A stretch of 18,630 nucleotides of DNA from an uncultured beta proteobacterium (lineage in GTDB: Bacteria > Pseudomonadota > Gammaproteobacteria > Burkholderiales > Burkholderiaceae_B): NCBI GenBank assembly GCA_903924715.1, contig CAIYCP010000710.1:1-18630 (forward strand), in the 5' to 3' direction. Under the pieces are notes generated by a model. It was not told the origin of the DNA. It ran no database searches and was given only the letters and a program-made list of their open reading frames with translations. Shown here piece after piece: positions 14,231-18,630 of the stretch. The stretch's first letter is position 1; every line of letters starts with the position of its first letter. A program made the position numbers and the translations under genes.

Positions 14231-15750
14231 CCCTTTATGTAATCGTTTTCAGTCAAGGGCGGTATTGGAATCGAGATGATGAACTTTGTTCCTTGTCCGA
14301 GTACTGATTCGACCTTTATTTGCCCAGCGAGATTTTCAATTCTCTGTTTGACAATATCTAGGCCGACTCCACGTCCTGAAATATCTGTGACAGACCGAGC
14401 GGTTGTTAAGCCTGGAGCAAAGATCAAATTCCAAACTTCGTGATCCTCTGTGATATGAGTGATTGCAATATTTTTATTTTTGGCCGCCTTCAAGACCTTG
14501 TTTCGATCAAGACCCGCGCCATCGTCTGAAATCTCTAGAATCAGTCGATTGTATTCTTGTCTTGCATACAAACTTATTGTTCCACATTCGGCTTTATTTA
14601 AATGGCGGCGTACCTCAGGCGTCTCGATGCCGTGATCAATACAGTTTCTGATAAGCTGAATGAGCGGAACGTTTAATTGTTGGGCGATGAACTTATCGAT
14701 AACAACCGACGCACCTATGGTGAGAAGTTCAACTTTCTTTTCAAGACGCGTTGCTAAGTTTTGCGTCAACACCGGTAGCTTAGAAAAAAGATGATCCAGA
14801 GATGAACGACTCATCTGAGTCGATAGTTGATGCAGTTCTTGAAGGTACTGGTCAAGTGACTTCACATTGCGTGCGTGCGACAACTCATCCTCGAGGATGA
14901 CAATTTTATTTTTAATTTCAAACAAGTGAGTGATCAAGTTCTTTAATTCAACCAATTCTCCGATGGTGACGCGTACTGATTGATTAATTGACGGGTTAGT
15001 TTCGCTTGACGTCTTTTGGTTTGAACCCGCTTTGGAGCTAAGCGGTGCGGGGTGAGCTCGCGCATCGTCTAGCAGGACGATCACGATATCTTTGCGTGAT
15101 ACGTAAAATGCACAGACGAGTTCGAGTGTTTCGCGGGTCTCGGTGGTGATAAGTTCGAAGCAAGCGACGGCGCCCTGATTGTCAGTTATTTCTTTTAAAG
15201 TTCCGAGGACCGTGAGACTGTCAGTGACTTGTCGAATATCTTTTTGCGTCACATGAAAGAGTTCAATCTGGTATCGATGTTCGGGCGCTTGAATAGCAGA
15301 GTGCACTGACACAGCTGGTGACAGTTCGGTTTGTGCTCCATTTACCTCTTTTAGTTCGACAAACAAGGCGTCTAGATTAAGTATTGTTTGTTGGTGTTGC
15401 TCACGACTTGGCGTCTCTCCCATGCGGTAGATGTCAAGATAAGTGCTGATTTCAACAAGAGAAAGCAGTAGCACTCTGACGTGGAGATCATTGAGTGCAT
15501 GAGAAGATGTCGTAATTGATCGAATGTAATCCAGGATATTTTCGAAATGATGCGTGAGCGCAGCAATATCGACCATTTCAAGTGTTGCAGCAGTTCCTTT
15601 AATCGAATGGATGACTCTGAAAACTTGAGAGATCAGATTCAAATCTGGATTTGCTGCGTTGAACTGCCGTAGCGAGCACTGAGTCTCAGCGAGACTCTCG
15701 AAAGACTCTTCTATAAAATATTCGTGAGAGTGAGTGAAATCTATTGGCAT
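14209..15750 (-). CDS. cheA: Chemotaxis histidine kinase CheA lacking the P5 domain
   Basis: CheA autophosphorylates and passes phosphate to CheY. This one has 513 residues, against about 650-750 usually. Domains seen: P1/Hpt (about 1-105) with phosphoacceptor His48 in HSIKGTAATL; a middle domain (about 155-228, ending AFYVSRKDIVIVLLDD) resembling the P2-like segment of beta/gammaproteobacterial CheA; a divergent P3 dimerisation helix pair (about 258-335); and P4 ATPase (about 336-497) with N-box LIRNCIDHGIE (Asn369), G1 DDGAGLD, GLTTARSVTDISGRGVGLD and G3 GQGTKF. The protein stops 23 residues after GQGTKF, where the CheW-like P5 domain should begin. No P5 remnant follows: the next DNA is the start of cheW, overlapping the cheA stop. 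The start ATG is downstream of a 152-base gap after motB. Kinase motifs are intact. Confidence 0.92.
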   Translation of the reverse strand: MPIDFTHSHEYFIEESFESLAETQCSLRQFNAANPDLNLISQVFRVIHSIKGTAATLEMVDIAALTHHFENILDYIRSITTSSHALNDLHVRVLLLSLVEISTYLDIYRMGETPSREQHQQTILNLDALFVELKEVNGAQTELSPAVSVHSAIQAPEHRYQIELFHVTQKDIRQVTDSLTVLGTLKEITDNQGAVACFELITTETRETLELVCAFYVSRKDIVIVLLDDARAHPAPLSSKAGSNQKTSSETNPSINQSVRVTIGELVELKNLITHLFEIKNKIVILEDELSHARNVKSLDQYLQELHQLSTQMSRSSLDHLFSKLPVLTQNLATRLEKKVELLTIGASVVIDKFIAQQLNVPLIQLIRNCIDHGIETPEVRRHLNKAECGTISLYARQEYNRLILEISDDGAGLDRNKVLKAAKNKNIAITHITEDHEVWNLIFAPGLTTARSVTDISGRGVGLDIVKQRIENLAGQIKVESVLGQGTKFIISIPIPPLTENDYIKGCRENQS

Positions 15751-15902
15751 GAATTTGCTTCGGGATGGCCAGCATTCTGGCGATATGACGGATCGACGAC
15801 AAACACTGATTTAGAGTACAGCGCGTCTGATGGATTCAATCCTAAGAATAGGCATGATAATTACTTCGATTCTTTTCGGTTATGTTTGGTTGATGTCGTG
15901 CG
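15751..15902 (-). other. Intergenic region between motB and cheA, with a short hairpin
   Basis: A 152-base gap with no supportable ORF. A perfect 5-bp stem with a 4-base loop (GCCAG at 15768-15772, CTGGC at 15777-15781) sits 17 bases before the cheA ATG. It is not followed by a U-run, so it is not a terminator; it might affect cheA translation. The cheA Shine-Dalgarno is poor (CGAAGC). No convincing sigma-28 promoter was found in the gap. Confidence 0.4.
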
Positions 15903-17045
15903 TCAGCGGGGTGCCAGCGGGAGAATAATGTCTGAGGTTTCTGTCGCGCTGGTTGGTGTAGGGTTATCCTCTGATTTAGTTGAGTTACTTGGTGCGGGTG
16001 TTTGGGCTTCTTCCCGTCCAAAAATCGGTCGTGGCTCTGCCTCGACTGGGGCTCCAGGATTCCCAGTTTGGGATGCCGCGTCCTCAGCGCTTTGCTGATC
16101 TTCGAGGCTTTGCAAAAGAGTCTCGGCTTCGGTTGCCTCGATGATTGATAGCATCTTTTGATCGCCTCTGACTCGGGCTTCAGCTTTCATGTTCATGACG
16201 ATAATCGCAATACGCCGATTGATTGGATTGAGCGGATTGTCTTTGTCGACTGGGACAGCCGACCCCATGCCGTCGATCTGCAGTACTTTATCCGGATCCA
16301 TCTCGCCATTGATGAGCTCTCGTCTTGCTGCGTTCGCACGTTCAGCCGACAGCTCCCAATTGCCGTACGCCTTATTGCCTGCGTTAAAAGGTAAAGCATC
16401 AGTATGACCCGAAATCTTTATTTTGTTTGGCACGCTATTGATCATTGGGCCCATCGCTCTGAGAATAACCTTGGCATACGGTTCTAGTTCTGCTTTTGCT
16501 ACCGAAAACATTGCCCGATTTTTTTCGTCAACGATTTGAATACGCAGGCCATCGGTATCAATGTCGATCATGATTTGGTTCTTGAATTGACTCAAATTCG
16601 GATTTGACTCAATCATTTGCTTGAGTTGCTGCTCAAGTCCTTTTAAGCGATCCATCTCGGTTTTTTTTAGGAATTCGTAATCCGAAACATCTGGTTTTTT
16701 TCTTGGAACCCTGGGATTGACCGTTTTTTTGGTTGGAATGTCTTCAACGACCCTGTCCTGGCCGACCTTAGTGGTGAGTGTGCGACCGCCGCCAACCAAG
16801 ATACTGTTGCTTGCGCCCGCGCCGCTTCCGCCTTGCATCGCTACCTTCAGGGGAGTTTTGAAATATTCAGCAATACCCGAGAGATCACCGGCAGATTGAG
16901 ATCCGAGCAACCACATTAATAAGAAAAACGCCATCATTGCGGTGACGAAATCGGCGTAGGCAATTTTCCAGGCGCCACCATGATGGCCTCCGGCTACCTT
17001 TTTTATTTTCTTGACAACAATGGGCGACTGGATGTCTTCAGCCAT
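15903..17045 (-). CDS. motB: Flagellar stator protein MotB
   Basis: MotB anchors the MotA channel to peptidoglycan. The 380 residues have a basic N-tail with KKIKKVAGGHHGGAWKIA, one membrane segment (about 28-48, YADFVTAMMAFFLLMWLLGS) with Asp32 at exactly the E. coli proton-binding position, a plug helix (DLSGIAEYF), a Gly/Ser-rich then Lys-rich linker (about 70-130), and an OmpA-type domain (about 155-285) with ISGHTDALPF, NWELSAERANAARREL and NRRIAIIVM. A C-terminal tail of about 75 residues is rich in Glu/Pro/Ser/Thr and likely disordered. The linker gene region has A8, A7 and A7 runs within 70 bases (16661-16668, 16695-16701, 16724-16730, T on the + strand). It is 36 bases downstream of motA. 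Confidence 0.97.
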   Translation of the reverse strand: MAEDIQSPIVVKKIKKVAGGHHGGAWKIAYADFVTAMMAFFLLMWLLGSQSAGDLSGIAEYFKTPLKVAMQGGSGAGASNSILVGGGRTLTTKVGQDRVVEDIPTKKTVNPRVPRKKPDVSDYEFLKKTEMDRLKGLEQQLKQMIESNPNLSQFKNQIMIDIDTDGLRIQIVDEKNRAMFSVAKAELEPYAKVILRAMGPMINSVPNKIKISGHTDALPFNAGNKAYGNWELSAERANAARRELINGEMDPDKVLQIDGMGSAVPVDKDNPLNPINRRIAIIVMNMKAEARVRGDQKMLSIIEATEAETLLQSLEDQQSAEDAASQTGNPGAPVEAEPRPIFGREEAQTPAPSNSTKSEDNPTPTSATETSDIILPLAPR

Positions 17046-17081
17046 ATTGAGCTCGAGTGTTCATGAGATTAGAGCAAAACA

Positions 17082-17942
17082 CTATTTCTGTTTGGTCAGT
17101 TTGATATGCTCTTCAAGCTCTAGAAATCCTGGGCGCTCGGTGGAGTTCAATACTTTGCGTCCGAATTCAATTGCAATGACCGGCGCGTAGCCTTGCAGGT
17201 GCGCGAGTAAGATGACCTTCACCGTTTGATAAAACTTGGTGGATTCATTGAGTTTCTGCTCTAACAGTCCAGACAACGGGCCAACAAATCCATAGGCCAA
17301 CAAAATACCAAGAAATGTTCCCACCAACGCGTGAGCAATTAAGATGCCTAACTCGGCGGGCGGTAAGCCAACCGACTCCATTGTGTGCACCACACCCATC
17401 ACTGCCGCGACGATACCAAATGCAGGTAATCCATCACCTACTTTTGCCACACAATGGACCGGGGCGTGTCCTTCAGTATGGTGAGTTTCAATTTCGATAT
17501 CCATCAGATTTTCGAGTTGATAGGCGTTTAAGCTGCCAGACAGCATGAGCCTTAGATAGTCGGAAATGAAGTCCATCAAATGATGATCCTTGAGCAAGTT
17601 CGGATATTTTGAAAAAATCGCACTTGCTTCTGGATCTTCAATATCTTTTTCGATGGCGATCAAGCCTTCCTTGCGAATTTTTGCAAGGATCTCGAACATC
17701 ATGCCTAAAAGATTCAAATAAAGATTTTTTGAGTATTTCGAACTTTGAAACAGAGAGGGAAAGGCCGCAGCGGTTGCCTTAATTGTTTTTAGATCGTTGC
17801 CAACAAATAAAGCGCCCAAGGCGCCGCCGCCGATCATCAGCAGTTCGAGCGGTTGAAACAGGGCGGCCAGATGACCTCCTGCCATGGCAAAGCCACCAAA
17901 AACACTGGCACAAACGATGACATAACCGATGATGACGAACAC
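17082..17942 (-). CDS. motA: Flagellar stator protein MotA
   Basis: MotA forms the proton channel ring with MotB. At 286 residues it is of the E. coli type and keeps the key residues at identical numbers: Arg90 and Glu98 in the cytoplasmic loop (rotor contact), Pro173 (DGLPAFGIVAAVMG) and Pro222 (YGFVGPLSG). Four membrane segments are visible (about 2-20, 33-50, 170-190 and 200-222). The C-terminus has GYAPVIAIEFGRKVL and RPGFLELEEHI. The GTG start at 17942 has AAGG 9 bases upstream and gives the normal N-terminus MFVIIGYVIVCASVFGG. It begins the mot-che series; the flhDC regulators that precede motA in many betaproteobacteria are absent here. Confidence 0.98.
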   Translation of the reverse strand: MFVIIGYVIVCASVFGGFAMAGGHLAALFQPLELLMIGGGALGALFVGNDLKTIKATAAAFPSLFQSSKYSKNLYLNLLGMMFEILAKIRKEGLIAIEKDIEDPEASAIFSKYPNLLKDHHLMDFISDYLRLMLSGSLNAYQLENLMDIEIETHHTEGHAPVHCVAKVGDGLPAFGIVAAVMGVVHTMESVGLPPAELGILIAHALVGTFLGILLAYGFVGPLSGLLEQKLNESTKFYQTVKVILLAHLQGYAPVIAIEFGRKVLNSTERPGFLELEEHIKLTKQK

Positions 17943-18119
17943 GTTGCGCCCTTAAATAGAATAATCGTCCAATTTGTAATGCTAAAGCGCATCGTGCAAT
18001 TTGAATTTGATGAACAAGACGGATTTCGGTTGTTTATTTAACCCAACTCGCTCTACTTATTGTGAATCTTGTCCCGGCGCGTACGCGTTGAAGAACCGAC
18101 GAATGGAGTCGAAAGAAAG
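17943..18119 (-). other. Intergenic region upstream of motA
   Basis: A 177-base gap between the methyltransferase stop and motA, the likely site of the promoter for the mot-che series. Seen on the - strand: a weak sigma-70-like pair TTCACA (18066-18061) and TTAAAT (18041-18036) with a long 19-base spacer, and a partial sigma-28 -10-like GACGATTA (6 of 8) near 17965-17975 without a -35. A 10-bp perfect palindrome CGCGTACGCG occurs at 18078-18087. None of these is strong enough to name a promoter. Confidence 0.4.
18078..18087. repeat. 10-bp perfect palindrome CGCGTACGCG upstream of motA
   Basis: A perfect palindrome just upstream of the weak TTCACA element, in the gap between the methyltransferase gene and motA. 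Its place would suit an operator, but the sequence alone does not show what binds, and it may be a chance run. Confidence 0.3.
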
Positions 18120-18630
18120 TCACATCACGTAGACGTAGGTTGCGGCCTCGTCGGCGGGCATGTCTAGTAAATAGCATGGCTTGACGTTTGGGACCGGAAA
18201 TTCATGCGATATGAATAATGTGTGTGGACGCATTTCCCGCAGGGCCTTCGCATAGAGATTTTCCATAGGCGCTGGAGATAAATAGGTAAAAATTACGTCG
18301 TACTGACCAAAATTCAAAGAGTGATAGTTGCCTAAAATAAATTTCGCCTTTGATTTGGTATAGATTTTTCTTAGTACGCTGATCAACCAAGGTAAGGGAG
18401 CTGATTCGATACCGATCACGGTCAGCGAAGGATTCTTTTGTTTAAGATCTAAAACAAGACCACCCAAGCCGCTTCCTAAGTCAATCAAATTCGTCGTGTT
18501 ACGCGACTTCAGGAGATCGTTGACCCGGTCCCAGACCGGCTTCTTTGATGGAAAATACGGGACACGATTTTTAACGCACGAAGGATAGAGGCTGAGCAAT
18601 AACAAAAAGCCTAGAAGATAAACCAGACTG
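18120..18630 (-). CDS. Membrane-anchored class I SAM-dependent methyltransferase, partial (5' end outside window)
   Basis: The frame is open to the right edge, so the gene starts outside; the TTG at 18605 is not a convincing start. The visible N-terminal part, SLVYLLGFLLLLSLYPS, is a hydrophobic segment, probably part of a membrane anchor. It is followed by the class I methyltransferase core: motif I LIDLGSGLGG, an acidic residue at the end of strand 2 (VIGIESAPLPWL, Glu), and FGQYDVIFTYLSP (motif IV region, with Tyr-Leu-Ser-Pro). The SAPLPWLISVLR stretch is typical of a small-protein methyltransferase family seen beside many betaproteobacterial genes, known to me only as uncharacterised. The substrate is unknown and there is no evidence for a link to motility beyond position. 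The gene ends with a TGA 177 bases before motA. Confidence 0.75.
   Translation of the reverse strand, partial: SLVYLLGFLLLLSLYPSCVKNRVPYFPSKKPVWDRVNDLLKSRNTTNLIDLGSGLGGLVLDLKQKNPSLTVIGIESAPLPWLISVLRKIYTKSKAKFILGNYHSLNFGQYDVIFTYLSPAPMENLYAKALREMRPHTLFISHEFPVPNVKPCYLLDMPADEAATYVYVM

Noticed and set aside
15724..16098. A 124-codon open frame on the + strand across the motB-cheA gap
   Set aside because: Most of it lies antisense to the cheA start and motB tail; the sequence is low in features and looks like a shadow.

Overview
This window is almost entirely one flagellar and chemotaxis locus. The gene content and order (motA-motB-cheA-cheW-mcp-cheY-cheZ-flhB-flhA-flhF-flhG-fliA, with flgH-flgI-flgJ nearby) and the presence of CheZ together with FlhF/FlhG point to a betaproteobacterium, most likely Burkholderiales. 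Base composition is moderate (by eye a little under half G+C), so it is not a typical high-GC Burkholderia or Bordetella. The species cannot be named from the sequence alone. There is no gene-free stretch longer than 300 bases, and no tRNA, rRNA, CRISPR array or insertion sequence was seen.

Layout. Positions 1-2835 (+ strand) hold the end of a flg operon: flgH (5' end outside the window), flgI and flgJ, i.e. L-ring, P-ring and rod-cap hydrolase. It ends convergently, 22 bases from motD. Everything else is on the - strand. Read in transcription order from the right: the end of a membrane-anchored SAM methyltransferase (18630-18120), a 177-base gap, motA and motB (first stator), a 152-base gap, cheA, cheW, an MCP receptor, cheY, cheZ, a 154-base gap, flhB, flhA, flhF, a very short flhG, fliA, and a second stator pair motC/motD. 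Most - strand junctions are tight: ATGA overlaps at flhB/flhA and flhA/flhF, an 8-base overlap at flhF/flhG, an 18-19 base overlap at fliA/motC and a one-base overlap at cheY/cheZ. This suggests two or three long, translationally coupled transcripts.

How the genes work together: the MCP signals through CheW to the kinase CheA, which phosphorylates CheY; CheZ dephosphorylates CheY; CheY-P acts on the motor. The motor is driven by two stator types, MotAB and MotCD. FlhA/FlhB are export-gate components, FlhF/FlhG set flagellar placement and number, and FliA is the late-gene sigma factor.

The most notable departures from the standard locus are: (1) CheA stops right after its ATPase domain and has no P5 (CheW-like regulatory) domain, with cheW starting on top of its stop codon; (2) FlhG is reduced to about 162 residues, keeping the N-terminal DQAxxLR helix but losing the MinD-type P-loop and the middle of the ATPase; (3) cheR, cheD and cheB are absent from their usual place between mcp and cheY, although the MCP keeps a C-terminal CheR/CheB tether-like pentapeptide; (4) the MCP signalling tip carries several substitutions at positions that are otherwise very conserved; (5) MotD is enlarged by a coiled-coil segment. 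Points 1, 3 and 4 may together describe a remodelled chemosensory array; that is an inference.
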